Shown: positions 35,803-43,213 of the stretch, piece by piece
Layout of the letters: every line of letters begins with the position of its first letter
Position numbering within the stretch: the first letter of the stretch is position 1
Assembly (NCBI GenBank): GCA_023390905.1
Contig: JAEWBY010000072.1
Span: forward strand, 1 to 64,000
Length of the DNA stretch: 64,000 nt
Direction: 5' to 3'
Origin: Pseudomonadota bacterium
Lineage (GTDB): Bacteria > Pseudomonadota > Gammaproteobacteria > Xanthomonadales > Xanthomonadaceae
Program-made: the position numbers and the translations under genes
Notes under the pieces: generated by a model
What the model saw: only the letters and a program-made list of their open reading frames with translations
The model's database searches: none
What the model was told of the DNA's origin: nothing

Positions 35803-36579
35803 ATGAAAATCGCCAGCTGGAACGTCAATTCCCTCAACGTGCGCTTGCCGCACCTGGAACAGTGGCTGCGTGATGCCTCGCCGGATCTGGTGGGGCTGCA
35901 GGAAACCAAGCTGGAGGATGATCGCTTTCCCGATACCGCGCTCGCCAGCCTCGGCTACCGCAGCGTGTTCGCCGGCCAGAAAAGCTACAACGGCGTGGCG
36001 ATCCTCTCGCGCGTGCCGGCGCTGGACGTGCAGGTCGGCATTCCCGGTTTCGACGACGAGCAGAAGCGCGTGATCGCCGCGACCTTCGGCGATCTGCGGC
36101 TGGTCAATCTCTATGTGGTCAACGGCCAGGATGTGGGCACCGACAAGTACGCCTACAAGCTGCGCTGGCTTGAGGCCGTGCATCGCTGGTTGCAGGAGGA
36201 ACTGCAACGCCACCCGAAGCTGATCGTGCTGGGGGATTTCAATATCGCCCCGGACGAGCGCGACGTGTTCGACCCGAAGAAGTGGGGCGATGACCACATC
36301 CTCACTTCGACCGCCGAACGCGAGGCGTTGCGTCGGCTCTGCGCGCTGGGCCTGCACGATGGCTTCCGCCTGCACAACGATGAAGGCGGCATCTACAGCT
36401 GGTGGGATTACCGCATGGGCGGGCTGCGCCGCAATCTGGGCCTGCGGATCGATCTGACGCTGGTGTCGGACGCATTGCGTGCACAGGCGGTGGCATCGGG
36501 CATCGATCGCGAGCCGCGCACCTGGGAACGCCCCAGCGATCACGCGCCGGCCTGGGTGCAACTGGGCCAGCCCGCCTGA
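35803..36579 (+). CDS. xth: Exodeoxyribonuclease III / AP endonuclease
   Basis: 258 residues of the ExoIII/APE1 fold. Motifs: IASWNVNSLNVRLPHL, LQETKLEDD (metal Glu), YNGVAILSR, LVNLYVVNGQDVG (active-site Tyr-Asn region), LGDFNIAP (Asp-Asn) and the C-terminal RPSDHAPAWVQL (catalytic Asp-His). It cleaves DNA at abasic sites and removes 3' blocks in base excision repair. The start MKIASWNVNSL is the family N-terminus. A strong hairpin terminator follows. Confidence 0.95.
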   Translation: MKIASWNVNSLNVRLPHLEQWLRDASPDLVGLQETKLEDDRFPDTALASLGYRSVFAGQKSYNGVAILSRVPALDVQVGIPGFDDEQKRVIAATFGDLRLVNLYVVNGQDVGTDKYAYKLRWLEAVHRWLQEELQRHPKLIVLGDFNIAPDERDVFDPKKWGDDHILTSTAEREALRRLCALGLHDGFRLHNDEGGIYSWWDYRMGGLRRNLGLRIDLTLVSDALRAQAVASGIDREPRTWERPSDHAPAWVQLGQPA

Positions 36580-36605
36580 CCGGAGCCGTCAGCCCCGACG
36601 CATGA

Positions 36606-36635
36606 GCAAAGGCCCGGTTTTCACCGGGCCTTTGC
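36606..36635. terminator. Bidirectional hairpin terminator
   Basis: A perfect 13-bp stem, GCAAAGGCCCGGT (36606-36618) with ACCGGGCCTTTGC (36623-36635), encloses TTTC. The CAAAGG...CCTTTG ends provide A and T runs on both strands. It serves exonuclease III (plus) and the convergent YeaQ gene (minus). Confidence 0.8.
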
Positions 36636-36689
36636 AATGCCACGAACCTTGGGTGCGTCTTCGAACGCGCACGCGGTCGCGGCCAAGCT

Positions 36690-36947
36690 TCAGCGCGCGC
36701 GTCCGCGCGTGAACAGGTTGACGATCAACAGCAGCACCACGGCGCCGATGAACGCGGTCACCAGGTACCCGACCCAGCCTCCGCCCAGGCCGAAGCCCAG
36801 CGTGGGCAGCAGCCAGCCGCCCAGGAAGCCGCCGATGATGCCAACCACGATGTTGAGGATGATGCCCTGCGAGGCATCACGCCGCATGACCAGGCTCGCA
36901 AGCCAGCCTGCGATGCCGCCGACAATCAAAAAGATGAGGAACTGCAT
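36690..36947 (-). CDS. GlsB/YeaQ/YmgE family stress-response membrane protein
   Basis: 85 residues: MQFLIFLIVGGIAGWLASLV, a short loop with MRRDASQGIILN, then VVGIIGGFLGGWLLP and a last helix VTAFIGAVVLLLIVNLF. The glycine-rich helices (GGIAGW, GGFLGGW) are the signature of the transglycosylase-associated/YeaQ family, small inner-membrane proteins often induced by general stress. AAGGAG precedes the ATG at good spacing. Confidence 0.92.
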   Translation of the reverse strand: MQFLIFLIVGGIAGWLASLVMRRDASQGIILNIVVGIIGGFLGGWLLPTLGFGLGGGWVGYLVTAFIGAVVLLLIVNLFTRGRAR

Positions 36948-37071
36948 CTGCCTGTCTCCTTCCCGTGTGGACGAGGCCCGAGGGCCGGTTGGATGAGAAC
37001 TCAGCGACGGTGAAGCCACTGTCATGCAGTGGGGGGCGATGGCATCCTTGCACGCCCTACATAGCGCGCCG

Positions 37072-37728
37072 ATGGCAGGGATGCACGCTGCCGCGCACCA
37101 CGTCCGCCTCCGCATGCCCGACAGCCAGAACCCGACCGGGGCCGATCGCCCGGGACACAATGAATGGATCATCGACCGGTTCCACGTCTGGCTGCGCCCG
37201 CATGCGCCGCGCCAGCGTGGCGAGCCCGGCGCCCGCGCCGTGCTGGGTCCGGCCCTGGGACAGTCGCCGGACGCGCTGCCGATCCGTCGGGACGAGCGCG
37301 GCAAGCCGCATCTGGACGCCGCCGCCGGGGAGCAGGCGGTCAGCTGGAGCCACAGCGGCCATGCCCTGCTGGTGGCGATGGGGCGGGCGCGCGAGCTCGG
37401 CGTGGACGTGGAACAGCACCGGGAGCGTCCGCGCATGATGGAAATCGCCCAGCGGTTCTTCCATCCGAGCGAGCTGGACTGGCTGCGCGCGCAGCCCGAC
37501 GAACGGCGCAGCCACGCGTTCGTGCGGCTGTGGTGCATCAAGGAGGCCGTGCTCAAGGCGCATGGACAGGGCGTGTCGTTCGGGCTGGAAAAGCTGGTGT
37601 TCGGCGAACGCGATGACGCGTTGCACCTGATCGAGTGCGCCCCCGGCCTGGGCCATCCGGACCAATGGCGGCTGCACGAATGGGCACCGGCGCCCGGTTA
37701 TCGCGGCGCGCTCGCCTGGCGCGATTGA
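37072..37728 (+). CDS. 4'-phosphopantetheinyl transferase superfamily protein
   Basis: About 218 residues. It transfers phosphopantetheine from CoA to a carrier protein Ser. The Sfp/HetI-type motifs are intact: PIRRDERGKPHLD, WSHSGHALLVAMG, GVDVEQHRERPRMMEIAQRF (Mg-binding Asp), and FVRLWCIKEAVLKAHGQG (the W/K-E-A-x-x-K signature). The start is uncertain: TACATA at 37058-37063 lies eight bases before the ATG at 37072; ATGs at 37024, 37081 and 37114 are alternatives. No carrier-protein or polyketide gene is in the window, so the substrate is unknown. Confidence 0.85.
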   Translation: MAGMHAAAHHVRLRMPDSQNPTGADRPGHNEWIIDRFHVWLRPHAPRQRGEPGARAVLGPALGQSPDALPIRRDERGKPHLDAAAGEQAVSWSHSGHALLVAMGRARELGVDVEQHRERPRMMEIAQRFFHPSELDWLRAQPDERRSHAFVRLWCIKEAVLKAHGQGVSFGLEKLVFGERDDALHLIECAPGLGHPDQWRLHEWAPAPGYRGALAWRD

Positions 37729-37775
37729 GCCGCCCAGACGCGCGGGTGACGCAATCAGCCGGCGGGCATCGGCGA

Positions 37776-37781
37776 TACTGT
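37776..37781 (+). promoter_or_regulatory. -10 box TACTGT of rsmG (near-leaderless)
   Basis: TACTGT ends five bases before the rsmG ATG at 37787, and no Shine-Dalgarno intervenes. Confidence 0.45.
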
Positions 37782-37786
37782 CGGCA

Positions 37787-38443
37787 ATGAACCAAATCCT
37801 GCCTGCCTCCCTCGACGATCGCCTGCGCCAGGGCCTGATCGCACTCGAACTGCCTGCCGATCGGCTCGCGCCGCCGCTGCTGGAATACCTGGCGCTGCTG
37901 CAGCGCTGGAACCGCACCTACAACCTGACCGCGATTCGCGATCCCGGCGAAATGATCACGCGGCATCTGCTCGATTCGCTGGCGATGCAGGGCTTCGTCA
38001 CCGAGGGCGCGCTGCTCGATCTGGGCACCGGTCCGGGCTTGCCGGGCATTCCGCTGGCGATCGCGCATCCGTCGCTGCGGGTGACGTTGGTGGAAAGCAA
38101 TGGCAAGAAGGCGCGCTTCCTGCGCGAAGCCGTGCGCCAGTTGCGGCTGGACAACGCACGCGTGGCCGAAACCCGTGCCGAGGCGCTGGACGAACCGGCC
38201 GCGCATGACGCGCTGACCGCGCGCGCGCTCGACACGCTCGGCGGAATCATCGAGGTCGGCGGCCACCTGCTCAAGCCCGGTGGAGCGCTGTACGCCATGA
38301 AGGGCGTGCGCCCGGACGAGGAGATCGCCGCGCTGCCGCCGGGCTGGGGGTTGGAGTCCATCCATCGGCTGCACGTGCCGGAACTGGTCGGCGAACGGCA
38401 TCTGGTGGTGATCCGCAAGCAGGCGGGAGCAGGCCCGGGCTGA
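37787..38443 (+). CDS. rsmG: 16S rRNA (guanine527-N7)-methyltransferase
   Basis: 218 residues (E. coli RsmG is 207). Visible: YNLTAIRDPGEMITRHLLDS (N-terminal helix and RNA contact), the SAM-binding LLDLGTGPGLPGIPLAI, VTLVESNGKKARFLREAV, and the later DALTARALDTLGGIIE and GGALYAMKGVRPDEE. It methylates G527 of 16S rRNA; loss gives low-level streptomycin resistance. It precedes parA-parB, the common chromosomal order, although gidA (mnmG) is not adjacent. Confidence 0.95.
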   Translation: MNQILPASLDDRLRQGLIALELPADRLAPPLLEYLALLQRWNRTYNLTAIRDPGEMITRHLLDSLAMQGFVTEGALLDLGTGPGLPGIPLAIAHPSLRVTLVESNGKKARFLREAVRQLRLDNARVAETRAEALDEPAAHDALTARALDTLGGIIEVGGHLLKPGGALYAMKGVRPDEEIAALPPGWGLESIHRLHVPELVGERHLVVIRKQAGAGPG

Positions 38444-38607
38444 TCGCGCCGGAGCGTGGCGATCCGCGCTAAGCGATTGATCCATCTGGGCCGGTCCGGC
38501 GTCGCTGCGTGGGCCGGGGTGAATGGCGCGGTCGGGCCGATTCGCAGAGCCGCTCCGGACCCCGCATAATCCCCGGTCCCACCGTTTCCCCACAGGCGAG
38601 CACCCGC

Positions 38608-39405
38608 ATGGCCCGCATCATCGCGATCGCCAACCAGAAAGGCGGCGTCGGCAAGACGACCACGGCGGTCAACCTGGCGGCCGCGCTGGCGCGAGCCCCG
38701 CAGCGCGTGCTGCTGGTGGATCTGGACGCGCAGGGCAACGCGACCATGGGCAGCGGCGTGGACAAGCGCGAGGTGGAGAACTCCACCTGCGACGTGCTGC
38801 TGAAGGAAGCCGGTGCGCGCGAATCGATCGTGTCCACCCAGGAAGGCTTCGACCTGATGCCGGGCAACATCGATCTGACCGCGGCGGAAATCCAGTTGAT
38901 GGAAAGCGAAGGCCGCGAACTGCGGCTGAAGCAGGCGCTGGAGGCGGTGCGCGAAGACTACGACTTCATCCTCATCGACTGCCCGCCCGCGCTGTCGCTG
39001 CTCACCCTCAACGCGCTGACCGCCGCCGATTCGGTGCTGGTGCCGATGCAGTGCGAGTACTACGCGCTGGAAGGCCTGAGCGCGCTGGTGGAGACCATCG
39101 AAGCGCTCAAGGCGCGGCTGAACCCGGCGCTGGAAATCGAAGGCGTGCTGCGCACCATGTTCGATATCCGCAACAACCTCGCCAACGCGGTGTCGGCCGA
39201 GCTGACCCAGCATTTCGGCGATCGGGTCTTCCGCACCATCGTGCCGCGCAACGTGCGCCTGGCCGAAGCACCCAGCCACGGCCAGAGCATCGTCGGCTAC
39301 GACCGCACCTCGCGCGGCGGCGTGGCCTATCTGGGTCTGGCGGGAGAAATCATTCGTCGTCAGGCGGATCGGAAGAAGCACGTGCAGAAGATGGAGTACG
39401 CCTGA
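38608..39405 (+). CDS. parA: Chromosome-partitioning ATPase ParA (Soj)
   Basis: 265 residues. Deviant Walker A KGGVGKTTTAVNLAAALA, LVDLDAQGNAT (A'), FILIDCPPALSLLTLNAL (Walker B) and the ParA/MinD-type EAPSHGQSIVGYD. The ATPase segregates the origin region with ParB and parS. The start MARIIAIANQKGGVGK is the family N-terminus; a CATAAT box lies upstream near 38566. The stop overlaps parB by one base. I found no parS-like site (TGTTTCACGTGAAACA) in the window. Confidence 0.96.
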   Translation: MARIIAIANQKGGVGKTTTAVNLAAALARAPQRVLLVDLDAQGNATMGSGVDKREVENSTCDVLLKEAGARESIVSTQEGFDLMPGNIDLTAAEIQLMESEGRELRLKQALEAVREDYDFILIDCPPALSLLTLNALTAADSVLVPMQCEYYALEGLSALVETIEALKARLNPALEIEGVLRTMFDIRNNLANAVSAELTQHFGDRVFRTIVPRNVRLAEAPSHGQSIVGYDRTSRGGVAYLGLAGEIIRRQADRKKHVQKMEYA

Positions 39406-40304
39406 TGAGTGCGACGAAGAAGCGCGGCCTCGGTCGCGGCCTGGAAGCCCTGCTCGGCCCGAAGGCGGCCGAAACCGCGCCTCCGGAGGCGCAGCCGGGC
39501 GAAGCGCTGCGCACGCTGCCGGTCGGGCAACTGCAGCCGGGCAAGTACCAGCCGCGCATGGCGATGGATCCGGCCAAGCTCAACGAGCTGGCCGAATCGA
39601 TCAAGGCCCAGGGCGTAATCCAGCCGATCGTCGTGCGCGAGATCTCGGCGGGCCGATTCGAAATCGTCGCCGGCGAACGCCGCTGGCGCGCCTCGCAGGA
39701 AGCCGGCCTGGCCGAAGTGCCGGTGGTGGTGCGTGAACTGGACGATCGCACCGTCATCGCGATGGCGCTCATCGAGAACATCCAGCGCGAAGATCTCAAT
39801 CCGCTGGAAGAGGCGCAGTCGCTGCAGCGCCTGATCAGCGAATTCTCGCTGACCCATGCCGAGGCCGCCGAGGCGGTCGGGCGTTCGCGCGCGGCGGTCT
39901 CCAACCTGCTGCGCCTGCTGGAACTGCCGCCCGCCATCCGCGCTCTGCTGGAAGCACGCCGCCTGGAAATGGGCCATGCGCGCGCCCTGCTCACGCTGTC
40001 GCCGGAACTGGCCAGCAAGCTGGCGTCCGAGGCCGCCGAACAGGGCTGGTCGGTGCGCGAGGTCGAACACCGCGCCCAGCAGTTCGCCGCCGGCAAGGTG
40101 CCTGTTTCCGGACGCCGGGCCAAGCCGGGCAAGGCCGCGCCGCAGCCGGACATCGCTTCGCTGGAAACCGAACTGTCGGAAAACCTCGGCACCCGCGTGA
40201 CCATCGCCCACGGCCGTGGCGGCAAGGGCAAGCTGATCATCCAGTACACGGATCTGGACACGCTCGACGGCGTGCTGGAAAAGCTGCGCGCTCCACGAAC
40301 CTGA
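39405..40304 (+). CDS. parB: Chromosome-partitioning protein ParB (CTPase, parS-binding)
   Basis: 299 residues. An N-terminal KKRGLGRGLEALLG (ParA-stimulating Arg motif), then LPVGQLQPGKYQPRMAMDP, the CTP-binding boxes GERRWRASQEAGL and ENIQREDLNPLEEAQ, the helix-turn-helix FSLTHAEAAEAVGRSRAAVS, and a C-terminal dimer domain ending TDLDTLDGVLEKLR. It loads at parS and spreads as a clamp. Translation is coupled to parA (TGATG). Confidence 0.96.
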   Translation: MSATKKRGLGRGLEALLGPKAAETAPPEAQPGEALRTLPVGQLQPGKYQPRMAMDPAKLNELAESIKAQGVIQPIVVREISAGRFEIVAGERRWRASQEAGLAEVPVVVRELDDRTVIAMALIENIQREDLNPLEEAQSLQRLISEFSLTHAEAAEAVGRSRAAVSNLLRLLELPPAIRALLEARRLEMGHARALLTLSPELASKLASEAAEQGWSVREVEHRAQQFAAGKVPVSGRRAKPGKAAPQPDIASLETELSENLGTRVTIAHGRGGKGKLIIQYTDLDTLDGVLEKLRAPRT

Positions 40305-40390
40305 GCCGCCGTGTCCGCGCTGCGTGCGCGCGATCGCGGTGAGGGGGCTCCGACACAAATCCGACGGCGATCCATTAACCTTCGCGCGCC

Positions 40391-41116
40391 ATGAATGCAT
40401 CCCCCTCGCTTTCCGTCGTCGTCCCGGTCTTCAACGAGCGCGACAACGTCGCGCCCCTGATCGCCGAAATCACCGCCGCACTGCGCGGGCGGGTGGCGTT
40501 CGAGATCGTCTATGTCGATGACCAGTCGCGCGACGATACGCTGGCGGTCCTGCAATCGCTGAAGCCCGACGTGCCGGAACTGCGCGTGCTCCAGCATGAG
40601 CGCCAGAGTGGCCAGAGCACCGCCATCCGCACCGGCGTGAAGGCCGCGCGCGGTGCGTGGATCGCCACGCTCGATGGCGATGGGCAGAACGATCCGGCCG
40701 ACATCCCGAAGCTGATGGCGGCGCGCGATGCCGGCGAGCCGGTGGTCAAGCTCTACGCCGGCTGGCGCGTCAACCGCCAGGACAGCGGCAGCAAGCGCTG
40801 GGCCAGCCGCTGGGCCAATGCGATCCGCGCGCGCATGCTTCGCGATGACACGCCCGATACCGGTTGCGGCATCAAGCTGTTCGAGCGCGAGGCGTTCCTG
40901 GACCTGCCCTACTTCGACCACATGCACCGCTATCTGCCCGCGCTGATGCAGCGCGCGGGCTGGAAAACCGTCAGCGTGCCGGTCAACCATCGCCACCGCA
41001 CGGCGGGCGTGTCCAAGTACAACAATCTCAACCGTGCGCTGGTCGGCATCCGCGATCTGCGCGGCGTGGCCTGGTTGATCGCGCGGTCCCGGCGCACGGC
41101 GGTCCGGGAGTTCTGA
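40391..41116 (+). CDS. Family 2 glycosyltransferase (DPM1/ArnC-like)
   Basis: 241 residues, one GT-A domain without the membrane helices of ArnC. LSVVVPVFNERDNVAPLIAE, IVYVDDQSRDDT, GQSTAIRTGVKAARGAWIAT, LDGDGQNDPADIPKL (D-x-D-type motif) and HRHRTAGVSKYNNLNRALVG match dolichyl/undecaprenyl-phosphate sugar transferases. A polyprenyl-phosphate acceptor is inferred. The next gene, overlapping by one base, encodes a lipid A N-terminal-domain protein, so an envelope lipid-glycan role is likely. Confidence 0.9.
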   Translation: MNASPSLSVVVPVFNERDNVAPLIAEITAALRGRVAFEIVYVDDQSRDDTLAVLQSLKPDVPELRVLQHERQSGQSTAIRTGVKAARGAWIATLDGDGQNDPADIPKLMAARDAGEPVVKLYAGWRVNRQDSGSKRWASRWANAIRARMLRDDTPDTGCGIKLFEREAFLDLPYFDHMHRYLPALMQRAGWKTVSVPVNHRHRTAGVSKYNNLNRALVGIRDLRGVAWLIARSRRTAVREF

Positions 41117-41457
41117 TGGAACCGCATTGGCTGAACCACCCGATCGAGGCTCTGTTCTGGACCGGGCTGCACGTCACCGGGTGGAAGCTGATCGGCTACA
41201 CCGGCGCGCTGATGTTCGGCGGCCGCTGGCTGGTGCAGTTCATCGCCTCGCGCCGGGCCGGCAAACCGGTCATCCCGCGGCTATTCTGGTACATGAGCGT
41301 GCTCGGCAGCCTGATGACGCTGAGCTATTTCCTGTTCTCGGCCAAGCAGGACTCGGTCGGCGTGCTGCAGAACCTGTTTCCGGCCTTCACGGCGATCTAC
41401 AGCCTGTATCTGGACATCCGGCACCGGGGCTGGAAGCGGGACAAGGCCGGGCACTGA
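41116..41457 (+). CDS. Lipid A biosynthesis N-terminal domain (LAB_N) membrane protein
   Basis: 113 residues with helices at about 25-42, 57-76 and 86-98. GYTGALMFGGRWLVQFIASR and PRLFWYMSVLGSLMTLSYFL, then KQDSVGVLQNLFPAFTAIYS are characteristic of the LAB_N domain, found alone in Xanthomonads and fused to other domains elsewhere. The pairing with a GT2 enzyme is common and resembles small flippase-like or accessory proteins for polyprenyl-linked sugars. Coupled to the GT2 gene by TGATG. Confidence 0.9.
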   Translation: MEPHWLNHPIEALFWTGLHVTGWKLIGYTGALMFGGRWLVQFIASRRAGKPVIPRLFWYMSVLGSLMTLSYFLFSAKQDSVGVLQNLFPAFTAIYSLYLDIRHRGWKRDKAGH

Positions 41458-41515
41458 GGCCCTCCGGGCAACGGTGGCCGCCACGGGCAGGTGCCAGCGC
41501 TGACCACCTAAGTGC

Positions 41516-41544
41516 TTGCACAACAAGGAAAAGCCCGCCATAAT
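41516..41544 (+). promoter_or_regulatory. Sigma-70 promoter of rpmB-rpmG
   Basis: TTGCAC (41516-41521) and CATAAT (41539-41544) are separated by 17 bp, near-consensus for sigma-70. The start should lie near 41551, leaving a leader of about 147 bases before rpmB. Confidence 0.75.
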
Positions 41545-41550
41545 GCGCGG

Positions 41551-41697
41551 CTCGCTGTGTCCGGCCCCGCCGGATTTGCGGCCGGAAGCGCGATTCCGGC
41601 TTGGGTTTACAGCGGATTCCTTCCGTTTCGCGCGGGGCCGAGGCCCCGGGCCGCCGTCTCCCGGGCTATGGGCGACACGATCATCATCGAGGTGCGT
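41551..41697 (+). other. Long hairpin-rich leader of the rpmB-rpmG transcript
   Basis: The leader holds a perfect 7-bp stem GCCGGAA/TTCCGGC (41581-41600), GGGGCC/GGCCCC (41634-41647) and two CCCGGG palindromes (41645-41650, 41660-41665) that can pair in alternative ways. A structured leader is unusual beside the many leaderless genes here and may serve autoregulation. Confidence 0.4.
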
Positions 41698-41934
41698 ATG
41701 TCCCGCGTATGCCAAGTCACCGGCAAGCGTGTGCAGACCGGTAACAACGTCTCGCACGCCAACAACAAGACCCGTCGTCGTTTCCTGCCCAACCTGCACG
41801 AGCGCCGCTTCTGGGTCGCCAGCGAAAACCGCTGGGTCAAGCTGAAAGTTTCCGCGCACGCGCTGCGCACCATCGACAAGAACGGCATCGCCTCCGTTCT
41901 GGCCGAGCTGCGTGCACGCGGCGAAAAGGTCTGA
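41698..41934 (+). CDS. rpmB: 50S ribosomal protein L28
   Basis: 78 residues, the usual length. MSRVCQVTGKRVQTGNNVSH, then NNKTRRRFLPNLHERRFW and LRTIDKNGIASVLAELRA are typical. GAGGTG lies a few bases before the ATG. It is followed by rpmG 13 bases downstream with a clear Shine-Dalgarno (GAGGAG). Confidence 0.98.
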   Translation: MSRVCQVTGKRVQTGNNVSHANNKTRRRFLPNLHERRFWVASENRWVKLKVSAHALRTIDKNGIASVLAELRARGEKV

Positions 41935-41947
41935 GGAGTAAACGAAC

Positions 41948-42112
41948 ATGGCATCCAAGCGCGACAAGATCCGTCTGATCTCCTCGGCCAACACCGGCCA
42001 TTTCTACACGACGGACAAGAACAAGAAGAACACCCCGGGCAAGATGGAAATCAAGAAGTACGACCCGGTCGTGCGCAAGCACGTGATCTACAAGGAAGGC
42101 AAGATCAAGTAA
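41948..42112 (+). CDS. rpmG: 50S ribosomal protein L33
   Basis: 54 residues: MASKRDKIRLISSANTGHFY, then TTDKNKKNTPGKMEIKKYDP and VVRKHVIYKEGKIK. This is the Cys-free form of L33, which does not bind zinc. The ribosome-binding site GAGGAG is in the rpmB-rpmG gap, and a T-rich terminator follows. Confidence 0.97.
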   Translation: MASKRDKIRLISSANTGHFYTTDKNKKNTPGKMEIKKYDPVVRKHVIYKEGKIK

Positions 42113-42143
42113 TCGACGCAGGCCCCGGCCCGTTGTCGGACAG

Positions 42144-42172
42144 ACCCGCCGCAAGGCGGGTTTTGTCGTTTT
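42144..42172 (+). terminator. Intrinsic terminator after rpmB-rpmG
   Basis: ACCCGCC (42144-42150) pairs with GGCGGGT (42155-42161) around GCAA, followed by TTTTGTCGTTTT. Confidence 0.92.
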
Positions 42173-42296
42173 ATGGCCCGCGATGCGAAGCCGATTTGTT
42201 CGTCCTTGTCCGTTGGTCGGTGCGGCCGCCGCAGACCACGCCGGTGCACCACGGACGGCCCCTAGAATCGGCATGTTCCATTGACGAGCCCGATCG

Positions 42297-43153
42297 ATGC
42301 TGCCTGTCCAGCGCCTGCAGGATTTCTTTCCCCTGGTGGTGACGCCGTCCCACGATGGAAGTATTTCCACAACTATGTCACCTCCCTGCTCAACCTGACC
42401 GCCGAATCGGCGCGGCTGGGCATGCGCCTGCAGGTCCTGATGCACCAGGGCGAGAGCCTGGTGACGCGCGCGCGCAACAACTGCGTGGCCAGTTTCCTGG
42501 CCAATCCGGAATGGACGCATCTGTTCTGGATCGACTCGGACATCGGCTTCTCGCCCGAAGCCGCGTTCCGGCTGCTGCTGTCCGATCACGACATCGCCGC
42601 GGGCGTGTACCCGATCAAGCGCGAGAACTGGCCGGCCGAAGGCGTCCCCGCGGGCACCACCGCCGCCGACTTCATCGGCCGCTATACGCGCTACACGGTC
42701 AATACCGAAGCCGACGAACACAATCGCGTCGAACTGGAGATCCTTCCGGATGGCTTCATCCGTCTTTCCGAGGCGCCGACCGGTTTCATGCTGATCAAGC
42801 GATCGGTGTTCGAACGGATGATGCAGGCGTATCCGGGCCTGCGCTACGTGCCAGATGGCATCGACGAGGAGGACGCGGGGTTGCACTACCGGTTCTTCGA
42901 CGTGATGGTGGACCCGGAGAGCCGGCGCTATCTTTCCGAGGACTACGGCTTTTGCCGGCTGTGGGAAGCGCTGGGCGGCGTGATCCATGTCGATGCCAAT
43001 TCCAGCCTCAGCCATCAGGGCAGCAAGCTGTACCGCGGCGACTTCGCGACCTCGTTGCAGCACTCGCTTTCCTTTGCGATCGGAGCGCCGCTGGGCGCGC
43101 ACATGCAACTGTCCGGGATGCAGTACCTGCATCCCAACGCGCCAGGGCCCTGA
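42297..43153 (+). pseudogene. DSD-motif glycosyltransferase-like protein gene with a -1 frameshift
   Basis: The protein is read in two frames. ATG 42297 gives MLPVQRLQDFFPLVVTPSHD-G, and the next frame resumes at about 42359 with KYFHNYVTSLLNLTAESARL and runs to 43153 without a stop. Inserting one A in the GGAAG at 42357-42361 would join them into about 285 residues. Both halves are needed for the usual LVVTPxHxGxYxHNY start of this family. The core RARNNCVASFLANPEWTHLF, WIDSDIGFSPEAAF and GVYPIKRENWP suggests a GT-A-like fold with a DxD-type motif (DSD). TTG at 42281 could start the second frame alone, but this would discard the conserved N-terminus. TAGAAT lies at 42263-42268. Confidence 0.7.
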
Positions 43154-43213
43154 CGGCAGGCGACACCGCGCCGACTCAGGCAGAATCGCTTCCTCCCACT
43201 GCGCGAGGAGCCG

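Noticed and set aside
38509..38607. Longer ParA starting at 38509
   Set aside because: The extra residues are not conserved and overlap the CATAAT promoter box.
38444..40390. A parS site near parAB
   Set aside because: I looked for TGTTTCACGTGAAACA-like palindromes and saw none; parS usually lies elsewhere near the origin.
42273..42284. Short ATG at 42273 as the start of the DSD-motif gene
   Set aside because: It meets a stop after three codons; ATG 42297 in the same frame fits the family.
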